A stretch of 32,006 bases of DNA from an uncultured Pseudomonadales bacterium (lineage in GTDB: Bacteria > Pseudomonadota > Gammaproteobacteria > Pseudomonadales > Balneatricaceae). The notes under the pieces are model-generated. The model was not told the DNA's origin and did no database searches. It saw only the letters and a program-made list of their open reading frames with translations. Below, in pieces: positions 16,108-23,041 of this stretch. Each line of letters starts with the position of its first letter. Positions within the stretch are counted from its first letter, which is position 1. The stretch is from positions 1 to 32,006 of the forward strand of contig CALKFY010000102.1 in assembly GCA_938084925.1 (NCBI GenBank), given 5' to 3'. Both the position numbers and the translations under genes were made by a program.

Positions 16108-17442
16108 TTAGCCAGCCATTAAATTAGGCATCCACAGCACCAAACCTGGTAACAATATCAATATTCCTAAGCGTAGGATATCAACAATCCAGAAAGGAGT
16201 TACGCCGCGAAAAATAGTTTTTAACTTCACATCGGTAAGCATACTCTTCAAGACGAATACATTCAGTCCTACCGGTGGCGTGATCAAACTAATCTCTGTT
16301 ATTACCACGACAATAATGCCAAACCAAATCAAAGCCATCTCTGGGTCCATCAAAGACTCAGAATACTCACCAAGATCTAGGCCCATTACCAAAGGATAAA
16401 ATACAGGAACCGTCAACATAATCATGGAGAGACTTTCTAGCACCATGCCTAATATGACGTAAACCAGCATAATAAGAATGATCACCGCAATAGCGGATAG
16501 ATCAAATGACACCACCCACTCAGACAACAAATCTGGCAGGCCTGCAATATTGATATAGTTGGAAAAAATTTCGGCACCAATTAAGATGACAAAAATCATA
16601 CCTGTCGTACGGGCACTTTCTACCAAGGTTTTATACAAAGAAGACCAAGTAAGGCGGCGGCGGAACAAAGCAATGAAGAAGGCGCCAGAAGCACCAATAC
16701 CAGCGGCTTCAGTCGGTGTAAAGATACCACCGTAAATACCACCAATAACCAAGCCAAACAGACCTAAAACACCACTAACACCCCATAGGGCTTGGATGCG
16801 CCCTGCCCATTCGGTCTTTTCACCGCGCGGGCCAATTTCTGGCTTTAGGGTGACAGAAACCAATACCGCAACTAGGTACAAGATCACACCGAGTAAACCC
16901 GGTAAGATACCAGCGATAAATAAGAGGCCAATATCACTTTCGGTCATGATACCGTAGATAATCAAGATAACGCTGGGTGGAATCAAAATACCCAAGGTAC
17001 CGCCAGCAGCGATAGAACCGGTAGCCAAACCATCATCGTAGCCGTAGCGACGCATCGGCGGCAAGGCCACCTTAGACATGGTAGCGGCGGTGGCAAGACT
17101 AGAACCACATACGGCGCTAAAACCACCACAAGCAACAACAGTCGCCATGGCTAAACCACCACGACGATGCCCTAAAAAGGCATTGGCCGCAGCATAAAGC
17201 TCATCGGATAAACCAGCACGCGTAACAAAGTTACCCATCAAAATAAACAGAGGTACAACGGACAGACCGTAGTTCATCCCTGTGTCATAAGTAATGATAC
17301 TAGCCATGGCTAAAGAACCATTAAAGCTAGTCATCAAGCCAAAGCCCACAAAGCCAACCAAACCCATGGCAAAGGCAATAGGCATACGTACCAATATCAC
17401 CAAGCCAAGCATGGCTGCAAATGCAATCAAAGATTCATACAT
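16108..17442 (-). CDS. dctM: TRAP transporter large permease, DctM type
   Basis: Predicted 444-residue large membrane subunit of a tripartite ATP-independent periplasmic transporter, which uses an ion gradient to import organic acids delivered by a binding protein. It has about twelve hydrophobic segments and the DctM motifs GGFSAVCGSSLATAATMSKVALP and AAGGTLGILIPPSVILIIYG. The C-terminus has ITEISLITPPVGLNVFVLK. It is last in the dctP-dctQ-dctM operon, 17 bases after dctQ, followed by the terminator at 16052-16085. The subunit call is firm; the substrate is unknown, though the operon is divergent from paaX. Confidence 0.95.
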   Translation of the reverse strand: MYESLIAFAAMLGLVILVRMPIAFAMGLVGFVGFGLMTSFNGSLAMASIITYDTGMNYGLSVVPLFILMGNFVTRAGLSDELYAAANAFLGHRRGGLAMATVVACGGFSAVCGSSLATAATMSKVALPPMRRYGYDDGLATGSIAAGGTLGILIPPSVILIIYGIMTESDIGLLFIAGILPGLLGVILYLVAVLVSVTLKPEIGPRGEKTEWAGRIQALWGVSGVLGLFGLVIGGIYGGIFTPTEAAGIGASGAFFIALFRRRLTWSSLYKTLVESARTTGMIFVILIGAEIFSNYINIAGLPDLLSEWVVSFDLSAIAVIILIMLVYVILGMVLESLSMIMLTVPVFYPLVMGLDLGEYSESLMDPEMALIWFGIIVVVITEISLITPPVGLNVFVLKSMLTDVKLKTIFRGVTPFWIVDILRLGILILLPGLVLWMPNLMAG

Positions 17443-17459
17443 ATTAATAATCTTTAGTT

Positions 17460-17987
17460 TTAGCCAATACGGCGGAAAGTGTATTGCCAGGCCAAAGCCA
17501 AGCTAACTAGAGAAGCCAGCGCCAGCGTCACGCTGATGACAAAAAAGACAGGGCTCATAGGCACTTGTAGCATAGCCGATTGATCACCATATTTAATGGC
17601 TTCAAGACCTTTATGCCAAATAGACTTACTCAAAGCACCTAGCACCACTGCCATTACCAAAGCGATCATAATGTCACGCACCTTGGCAATTACTCGCGGC
17701 ACAACACCATCAATAAGGTCAACGGCAATATGTTCGTCATTAGCACCTGCCAGTGGAATACCAGCGAAAATCAGCACCACTAACATAAGTTCGGTGATTT
17801 CGTACGCACCCATAATAGGTGAATTAAACAGGTAACGACCAAATACATCCAAAAGCGTCAGTATCATCATCATAAATAACAATACTGCTGTTATTAGGCC
17901 GAGACTACGTTGCATTAGATCTTGCAACTTAGCGCCCAAAGAAGAGCCGGCGCTTAAGCGCCGGCCATATAGTGCTTCGTCAGACAT
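17460..17987 (-). CDS. dctQ: TRAP transporter small permease, DctQ type
   Basis: Predicted 175-residue small membrane subunit with four hydrophobic segments: LITAVLLFMMMILTLLDVFGRYLF, ITELMLVVLIFAGIPLAGANDEHIAVDLI (given in part), IMIALVMAVVLGALSK and VFFVISVTLALASLVSLALAWQY. LDVFGRYLFNSPI and NDEHIAVDL are typical of DctQ. It starts 2 bases after the dctP stop, so translation is probably coupled. A 20-bp perfect palindrome lies in codons 8-15 and may fold in the mRNA, lowering permease yield or protecting the dctP message. Confidence 0.93.
   Translation of the reverse strand: MSDEALYGRRLSAGSSLGAKLQDLMQRSLGLITAVLLFMMMILTLLDVFGRYLFNSPIMGAYEITELMLVVLIFAGIPLAGANDEHIAVDLIDGVVPRVIAKVRDIMIALVMAVVLGALSKSIWHKGLEAIKYGDQSAMLQVPMSPVFFVISVTLALASLVSLALAWQYTFRRIG
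17946..17965. repeat. 20-bp perfect palindrome inside the start of dctQ
   Basis: GCCGGCGCTTAAGCGCCGGC is a perfect, GC-rich palindrome 22 bases inside dctQ, encoding GRRLSAG. It would form a stable hairpin at the dctP-dctQ junction of the mRNA. Confidence 0.8.
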
Positions 17988-17989
17988 GC

Positions 17990-19012
17990 TTACTTAGCAG
18001 CTTCTTCAGCGATGATGCTACGCAAGTCGTAAAGCGCGGCTTTACCGTCTACACCAGATTCGTTAGCAGTAGCAATCCAGTTTTCTTCAACGTGCTTAGT
18101 AGCCTTACGCACGTCTTGAATCAAAGTTGCAGAACCTTTAACGATCTTGATACCGGCGTCTTCCATAGTGGCACGGCCAACTGCGTCAGCAGCATCCCAA
18201 CCTTGACCAGCGATACGGGCAAAGTTTTCACCAGAAGCACGCATGATCGCATCTTGGTTAGATTGCGACAAACCTTCAAACTTAGCAGGGTTCATAACCA
18301 AGAAGAAAGACGTGTTGTACAAACCACCAGGTAGTGTGGTGGCGTGGTTTACCAACTTGCTCAATTTAAAGGACTTGATGGATTCCATTGGCAACAAAGT
18401 ACCATCGGCTACGCCGCTGGAAAGCATTTCGTAGTTTTTGGTAGCAGATGCCATGATAGGAGTGAAACCAAGTGCTTTAGACACATCAGCAACAACACCA
18501 CCACCAATACGCATCTTCAAACCAGCCATGTCAGCGACAGAGTTGACTGGACGTACAGCGTTATGAATAACACCTGGACCGTGAGCCATCAAACCCAAAA
18601 GTACAGTACCTTCGTGCTCGTTAGCTGCGGCAAAGTGCTTCTGGTGTACACGCCAGTAGGCAACAGACACGTCTTCAGAAGAATCACCCAAAAATGGTAG
18701 TTCTGTAGCTGCGGTTAGCTTAAAACGACCAGGCTGGTAGCCATGTACGCCGTAAGACAAATCAGCTACACCGTCTTTAGCAAGGTCAAAGTGTGCTGGT
18801 GGCGCACCTAGAGCCTTAGGCAAGATACGAATCTTCAATTCGCCATTACTTTCCGCTTCGACAGCTTTTATCCATGGCTTGATCATGTCAGCTACAATTG
18901 GGTGCTTTGGTGGCAACCAAGAGGACATTAATAGGGTTTCAGCGGCGCTAACTGCACTAGCTGCGCTCATCATTAGGCCAGAAGCCAAAGTTGCTGCAAA
19001 TAGCTTTTTCAT
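17990..19012 (-). CDS. dctP: TRAP transporter periplasmic substrate-binding protein, DctP type
   Basis: Predicted 340-residue periplasmic binding protein. A Sec signal peptide covers about residues 1-23 (MKKLFAATLASGLMMSAASA then VSAAET). The mature part shows DctP features: LLMSSWLPPKHPIVADMIKPW at the start, VADLSYGVHGYQPGRF, and LKMRIGGGVVADVSKALGFTPI, where the Arg after KM normally pairs with the ligand carboxylate. GGAG and GAGAG lie upstream of the ATG. First gene of the dctPQM operon, transcribed away from paaX. The nearby PaaX-like and FNR sites suggest, but do not show, a link to aromatic acid uptake. Confidence 0.95.
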   Translation of the reverse strand: MKKLFAATLASGLMMSAASAVSAAETLLMSSWLPPKHPIVADMIKPWIKAVEAESNGELKIRILPKALGAPPAHFDLAKDGVADLSYGVHGYQPGRFKLTAATELPFLGDSSEDVSVAYWRVHQKHFAAANEHEGTVLLGLMAHGPGVIHNAVRPVNSVADMAGLKMRIGGGVVADVSKALGFTPIMASATKNYEMLSSGVADGTLLPMESIKSFKLSKLVNHATTLPGGLYNTSFFLVMNPAKFEGLSQSNQDAIMRASGENFARIAGQGWDAADAVGRATMEDAGIKIVKGSATLIQDVRKATKHVEENWIATANESGVDGKAALYDLRSIIAEEAAK

Positions 19013-19413
19013 TGCTCTCTATACTCCATTTGTTTTATTTATGTGCGGTACTGATGTTCATGGTACTGCATCATTATGCATGACATTGGTTTTGAATGTC
19101 ACTCATAAGTTGTCACCTAAGTAGTGGTCTAAGTCGACAATTCTCAATAGATTACACAAAAGTTTATTAACATGTAAACTAATTTTTATCAGTTTACGAA
19201 AATTAATACACATGTGAACTATATATCCCATATTCGCTCAAGACGATAGGATTAGATGTAAGTTACAATACAAATTTATTGATGTCTATCAATTTTGTGT
19301 ATCACTTTGACCTAACAACACCGACATTAGTCGCATACCCAAAATTCACCCGACTTGCACAATAGCTTATAACCCACTACATTGTGCGCATCCAACCTAC
19401 GCACACACTGTTT
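19013..19413. promoter_or_regulatory. 400-base divergent control region between dctP and paaX
   Basis: No gene is visible here. It holds direct repeats ACATGTAAACTA (19170-19181) and ACATGTGAACTA (19210-19221), exactly 40 bp apart; an inverted repeat GTAAACT / AGTTTAC (19174-19197); the PaaX-like palindrome at 19266-19304; and a perfect FNR box at 19279-19292. On the minus strand TCTAAT (19251-19256) could be a -10 box for dctP. Confidence 0.6.
19266..19304. promoter_or_regulatory. Candidate PaaX operator with nested perfect FNR box
   Basis: CAATAC-N27-GTATCA resembles the E. coli PaaX site TGATTC-N27-GAATCA in layout. Inside it, TTGAT-GTCT-ATCAA (19279-19292) is a 10-of-10 FNR/ANR match, with centres only half a base apart (19285 and 19285.5). 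It lies 110 bases before the paaX start, suggesting autoregulation plus oxygen control. Confidence 0.6.
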
Positions 19414-20331
19414 ATGTCCGCAGCTTTAAATACAATTCTCGACAACTTCCAGCAACGCCGCCCCCTACGTGCGGGCTCACTCATCATCACTATTTATGGC
19501 GACTCTTTAATGCCCCGTGGCGGTGAAGTTTGGCTAGGCAGCTTAATTAACGTTCTTGAACCTTTTGGTCTCAATCCACGTCTCACCCGCACCGCAGTAT
19601 TTCGCCTAACTCAAGACGATTGGTTACAAGCCAAACCTATCGGCCGGCGCAGTTATTACCAAGTGACCGAGTCCGGGCGCGCAAGCTTTACCCAAGCTTT
19701 TAAGCGCATTTACGCCCAATCCAGCCCAGACTGGAACGGAGAATGGACCGTGGCCATGTTGAGCATGTTAGATAACGACGAACGTAGACTTCTGCGGCAG
19801 AAGCTAAGCTGGCTGGGGTTTGGTCAGGTAGGCCCACAAACCATGATGCACCCAAGTGCGAACGTGACTGATGTAGAAAAAATACTGCACAAGAACGAAA
19901 TGCAAGACAAAGTAATGATGGTCCACGGCCTTAATGATGGCGCTAAGGTTACACCTGCCATGCTTGATCAAATAAAAAACTGTTGGGATCTTAAGAGTCT
20001 AGGTGAAGATTACCAAGCATTTTTGGATATGTTCCGCCCTCTACTACAAGAACTAAGCGGCCAACCCTTGAGCGACGAACAATCCTTTCAGGCCCGCACT
20101 CTTTTGATTCACGAATACCGTCGAATCATGCTTAAGGATCCATTCTTGCCTGACGAATTGCTTTGCACCCACTGGAACGGTCGTGCTGCACGCCAGCTAT
20201 GCGCGAACCTATACCAACAATTATGGCAAGGTGCTGAACGCTATATTTCAAGCCACCTGGAAACAGCCGACGGCCCTTTACCCGCAGCGAATCAGAAATT
20301 TCTGCGCCGCTTTGGTGGTTTGCAAAAATAA
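19414..20331 (+). CDS. paaX: PaaX, phenylacetyl-CoA-responsive repressor
   Basis: Predicted 305-residue transcriptional repressor of phenylacetate genes, released by phenylacetyl-CoA. The N-terminal winged helix is seen in SLIITIYGDSLMPRGGEVWLGSLI, NPRLTRTAVFRLTQDDWL and GRRSYYQVTESGRASF, all typical of PaaX. The central and C-terminal parts (DWNGEWTVAMLS, RLLRQKLSWLGFGQVGP, FRPLL, HEYRRIMLKDPFLPDELL) match the family. ATG 19414 is chosen over the earlier in-frame GTG 19384. Candidate operators lie upstream of this gene, of paaY/paaF and of paaA. A hairpin-rich triple repeat starts 17 bases after its stop. Confidence 0.95.
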   Translation: MSAALNTILDNFQQRRPLRAGSLIITIYGDSLMPRGGEVWLGSLINVLEPFGLNPRLTRTAVFRLTQDDWLQAKPIGRRSYYQVTESGRASFTQAFKRIYAQSSPDWNGEWTVAMLSMLDNDERRLLRQKLSWLGFGQVGPQTMMHPSANVTDVEKILHKNEMQDKVMMVHGLNDGAKVTPAMLDQIKNCWDLKSLGEDYQAFLDMFRPLLQELSGQPLSDEQSFQARTLLIHEYRRIMLKDPFLPDELLCTHWNGRAARQLCANLYQQLWQGAERYISSHLETADGPLPAANQKFLRRFGGLQK

Positions 20332-20348
20332 TCGCGATTGACTGTTTT

Positions 20349-20620
20349 GCTGAATTAAACGGGACAGGCACTTTTGCTGCGCAAAAAAGCCAGTCCCTGG
20401 CACTGGGGACTGGATCTTGTTTAACCGCGTAGCTGAATTAAACGGGACAGGCACTTTTGCTACGCAAAAAAGCCAGTCCCTGGCACTGGGGACTGGATCT
20501 TGTTTAACCGCGTAGCTGAATTAAACGGGACAGGCACTTTTGCTGCGCAAAAAAGCCAGTCCCTGGCACTGGGGACTGGATCTTGTTTAACCGCGTAGCG
20601 GTTAAAAAGTGCCTGTCCCC
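20349..20620. repeat. Triple 83-bp tandem repeat built of hairpins, with inverted end fragment
   Basis: Three head-to-tail 83-bp copies: 20349-20431, 20432-20514 and 20515-20597. Copies 1 and 3 are identical; copy 2 differs at one base (GCTACGC for GCTGCGC). Each holds an imperfect inverted repeat, GGGACAGGCACTTTTGC against GCAAAAAAGCCAGTCCC, then CCAGTCCC / GGGACTGG. After copy 3, TTAACCGC-GTA-GCGGTTAA closes a hairpin, and AAAAGTGCCTGTCCC (to 20619) is the inverse of the unit's GGGACAGGCACTTTT. It looks like a REP/BIME-type element. No transposase gene is present. Confidence 0.95.
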
Positions 20621-20639
20621 TAACTTCACCCCAACTTCA

Positions 20640-21233
20640 TTAGCTTTCCATTTTTGGCTTAGAACAAGCCACATCCAATCGACCACGACCCGCTTCAACT
20701 TCGGTTAAAGGCTCACACTCACGCAAGCTATCGTGGCAACGTACTACCAAGTTTTGGTAGTCTTTGGTGCCTTGACTCTTCCACTTAATCTCACTATCAG
20801 ACACCGCGCGCATCACCTTGGCTGGCATACCTACCACCATCGAGCGAGGTTCACACTCAAAGCCAGCTTTTACAAAAGCGCAAGCAGCAACAATGGATTC
20901 GGCACCAATTACGGCATTATCCATAACTACAGCATTCATGCCGACTAATGCATTACGACCTATGCGCGCCCCATGCACTACGGCGCCATGACCAATATGG
21001 CCATCCTCTTCAATAATGGTGTCCTTGCCAGGAAAACCGTGCATGACACAAGTATCTTGCACATTACAGCCTCGCTCTAACACTAAACGCCCGAAATCAC
21101 CACGCAAACAAGCCGTTGGGCCAATATAACAATCAGGACCAATTACCACATCACCAATCAACACCGCTGTAGGGTGCACATAAGAACTTGGATCAACAAC
21201 AGGTTTAAAACCATCTATCTCATAAAAAGGCAT
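20640..21233 (-). CDS. paaY: PaaY, gamma-carbonic-anhydrase-fold thioesterase of phenylacetate catabolism
   Basis: Predicted 197-residue left-handed beta-helix protein with hexapeptide repeats ([46 protein letters not shown]; quoted in part). Histidines in VMHGF and [11 protein letters not shown] fit the metal site of the gamma-carbonic anhydrase fold. In E. coli PaaY hydrolyses a dead-end CoA thioester formed from the unstable ring-opened intermediate, sparing CoA. The C-terminal tail ends in SKPKMES. It is divergent from paaF across a shared region with a PaaX-like palindrome and an FNR box. CaiE is a close relative, but the paa context decides. Confidence 0.92.
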   Translation of the reverse strand: MPFYEIDGFKPVVDPSSYVHPTAVLIGDVVIGPDCYIGPTACLRGDFGRLVLERGCNVQDTCVMHGFPGKDTIIEEDGHIGHGAVVHGARIGRNALVGMNAVVMDNAVIGAESIVAACAFVKAGFECEPRSMVVGMPAKVMRAVSDSEIKWKSQGTKDYQNLVVRCHDSLRECEPLTEVEAGRGRLDVACSKPKMES

Positions 21234-21305
21234 AGTATTTCTCTATATAAAAACGCTTATAAATGTACAAATTCCAACTTAACTCAGCTAAGCCAAACCC
21301 TAATA

Positions 21306-21344
21306 GGATACAAAAAATAATAAAAATTACAAATTTTTGTATCT
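21306..21344. promoter_or_regulatory. Candidate PaaX operator between paaY and paaF
   Basis: GGATAC-N27-GTATCT, extended inward as GATACAAAAA and ATTTTTGTATC, is a near-perfect inverted repeat with the same 27-bp spacer as the site before paaX. It is placed to control both divergent genes. Confidence 0.65.
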
Positions 21345-21368
21345 TTTAAACCTTAAGCTGGATTATCA

Positions 21369-21382
21369 TTGATCTACATCAA
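21369..21382. promoter_or_regulatory. Perfect FNR/ANR box upstream of paaF
   Basis: TTGATCTACATCAA matches the FNR/ANR consensus TTGAT-N4-ATCAA at all ten positions. Its centre is about 30 bases before the paaF start codon, too close for classic activation of paaF. It could repress paaF without oxygen or act on divergent paaY. Confidence 0.65.
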
Positions 21383-21404
21383 GATTACCATTAGCGATAT
21401 AACT

Positions 21405-22187
21405 ATGTCTGCAGCCCAAGAAAAACTTGTTATCGGTACTCAACAAGGTCGAGTACTCACTTTGACCCTTAATCGTCCGCAAGCATTGAATGCTCTCAAC
21501 ACAGCCCTATTGATCGAACTCTCCGGTCAACTACAAGCTGCCGACACCAATGAAGACATCGGCGCTGTAGTCATTACCGGCAATCAAAAAGCCTTTGCCG
21601 CTGGCGCTGATGTAAAAGAAATGGCCACCATGAACGCCATTGATCTACATCGTGACCCACGTGTGCAAGCCTGGGCTGACATCGCACGTTTTAGCAAACC
21701 AATCATTGCCGCTGTTAATGGCTTTTGCCTAGGCGGAGGTTGTGAACTTGCCATGTGTGCTGATTATATTATCGCTGGCCACAAGGCCGTATTTGGCCAA
21801 CCTGAAGTCAAACTAGGCATTATGCCTGGTGCCGGTGGTACACAGCGCCTAATGCGCCTAGTTGGCCCAGCTAAAGCCAAGCAAATGGTATTAACTGGCG
21901 CCACTATCAATGCCAAAGAAGCACTGCAAGCTGGCCTAGTTGCTGAAACAACGGCAGCTGAAGCGGTACTTGAAAAAGCCCAATCCCAAGCTAAGCAGAT
22001 TGCCAGATATGCTCCTATTGCTGTCGCGGCCATTAAAGACTGCTGCAATAAGTCATTGGACTTGGAACTACAACAAGGTCTATCTTACGAGCGTCGCAGC
22101 TATTGTGTAGTTAGTAGCAGCGAAGACCGTAACGAGGGCATCGATGCGTTTTTAAACAAGCGCAAGCCAGAGTACCAAAACCGTTAG
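21405..22187 (+). CDS. paaF: PaaF, 2,3-dehydroadipyl-CoA hydratase
   Basis: Predicted 260-residue crotonase-family hydratase converting 2,3-dehydroadipyl-CoA to 3-hydroxyadipyl-CoA. The two catalytic glutamates of enoyl-CoA hydratases are present: E114 in GGGCELAMCAD and E134 in FGQPEVKLGIMPGAGGTQRL, the usual 20 residues apart. FAAGADVKEM forms the oxyanion-hole region. The end, SSSEDRNEGIDAFLNKRKPEYQNR (quoted in part), is close to E. coli PaaF. ATG 21405 aligns with the E. coli start; a longer TTG frame to 21369 would run across the FNR box and is rejected. First gene of paaFGHIJK. Confidence 0.95.
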   Translation: MSAAQEKLVIGTQQGRVLTLTLNRPQALNALNTALLIELSGQLQAADTNEDIGAVVITGNQKAFAAGADVKEMATMNAIDLHRDPRVQAWADIARFSKPIIAAVNGFCLGGGCELAMCADYIIAGHKAVFGQPEVKLGIMPGAGGTQRLMRLVGPAKAKQMVLTGATINAKEALQAGLVAETTAAEAVLEKAQSQAKQIARYAPIAVAAIKDCCNKSLDLELQQGLSYERRSYCVVSSSEDRNEGIDAFLNKRKPEYQNR

Positions 22188-22223
22188 GCCACACTAACAC
22201 CAGACAAACATCAGGATAGAAGC

Positions 22224-23012
22224 ATGGAACAAAGCATCATTCTCGACATCAACGAAGGTGTCGCGCAGATCACTCTTAATCGCCCAAAGAGCCTAAACAG
22301 CTTTAATACAGACATGCATGAAGCCATGCAAACTGCTTTAAAGACGATTGCTAAGGACGACAGCGTACGTTGTGTGTTAATCACCGGTAGTGGCCGTGGC
22401 TTTTGCGCAGGCCAAGATTTAAGCGACCGCAAACAAGGTGAAAACTCGGAACCACTAGATCTTGGTGCCACTTTGGACAAGTATTACAACAAGGTAATTC
22501 GTGCCATTCATAATATGGACATGCCTGTGGTATGTGCGGTTAACGGCGTAGCAGCCGGCGCTGGCGCCAACATTGCCCTTGCCTGCGATATTGTTATTGC
22601 AGCTGAAAGCGCCAGTTTTATTCAGGCTTTTTGCCGCTTAGGCCTAGTACCTGATGCCGGTGGCACCTGGGCCCTTCCTCGCTTAGTCGGCATGGCTAAG
22701 GCTAAGGCCCTAGCTATGCTAGGTGACAAGGTTAGCGCAGCTGATGCCGAACGCATGGGCATGATCTACGCAGTTAAATCTGACGAAGAGTTTTTGACAT
22801 ATAGCCAAGACTTGGCCCGTCATCTTGCCACACAACCTACCTATGGATTGAGCCTAATCAAGCGTGCCTTGCACGAGAGTCTAGATAATGATCTAGATAC
22901 TCAGCTAGAAGTGGAACGTGATTTCCAACGCTTAGCTGGCCGCAGCGAAGACTACCGAATTGGTGTGGATGCTTTTCTTAACAAAACCAAGCCAGTTTAC
23001 AAAGGTCGCTAA
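22224..23012 (+). CDS. paaG: PaaG, 1,2-epoxyphenylacetyl-CoA isomerase
   Basis: Predicted 262-residue crotonase-family isomerase that turns ring-1,2-epoxyphenylacetyl-CoA into oxepin-CoA and also moves double bonds later in the pathway. It keeps GRGFCAGQDL for the oxyanion hole but lacks the two hydratase glutamates; instead it has the isomerase Asp at D144 in GLVPDAGGTWALPRLVG, as PaaG does. The C-terminus GRSEDYRIGVDAFLNKTKPVYKGR (in part) is typical. It is 36 bases after paaF with AGGA as ribosome binding site, and 29 bases before paaH. Confidence 0.95.
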   Translation: MEQSIILDINEGVAQITLNRPKSLNSFNTDMHEAMQTALKTIAKDDSVRCVLITGSGRGFCAGQDLSDRKQGENSEPLDLGATLDKYYNKVIRAIHNMDMPVVCAVNGVAAGAGANIALACDIVIAAESASFIQAFCRLGLVPDAGGTWALPRLVGMAKAKALAMLGDKVSAADAERMGMIYAVKSDEEFLTYSQDLARHLATQPTYGLSLIKRALHESLDNDLDTQLEVERDFQRLAGRSEDYRIGVDAFLNKTKPVYKGR

Positions 23013-23041
23013 AATACCACAGTCCTAAAAGAGAATTACTT

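Noticed and set aside
20349-20597. Possible CRISPR array
   Set aside because: The three 83-bp copies are contiguous and nearly identical with no unique spacers, and no cas genes are nearby.
21640-21653. FNR-like sequence TTGATCTACATCGT inside paaF
   Set aside because: Only 8 of 10 matches and deep in coding sequence; most likely chance.
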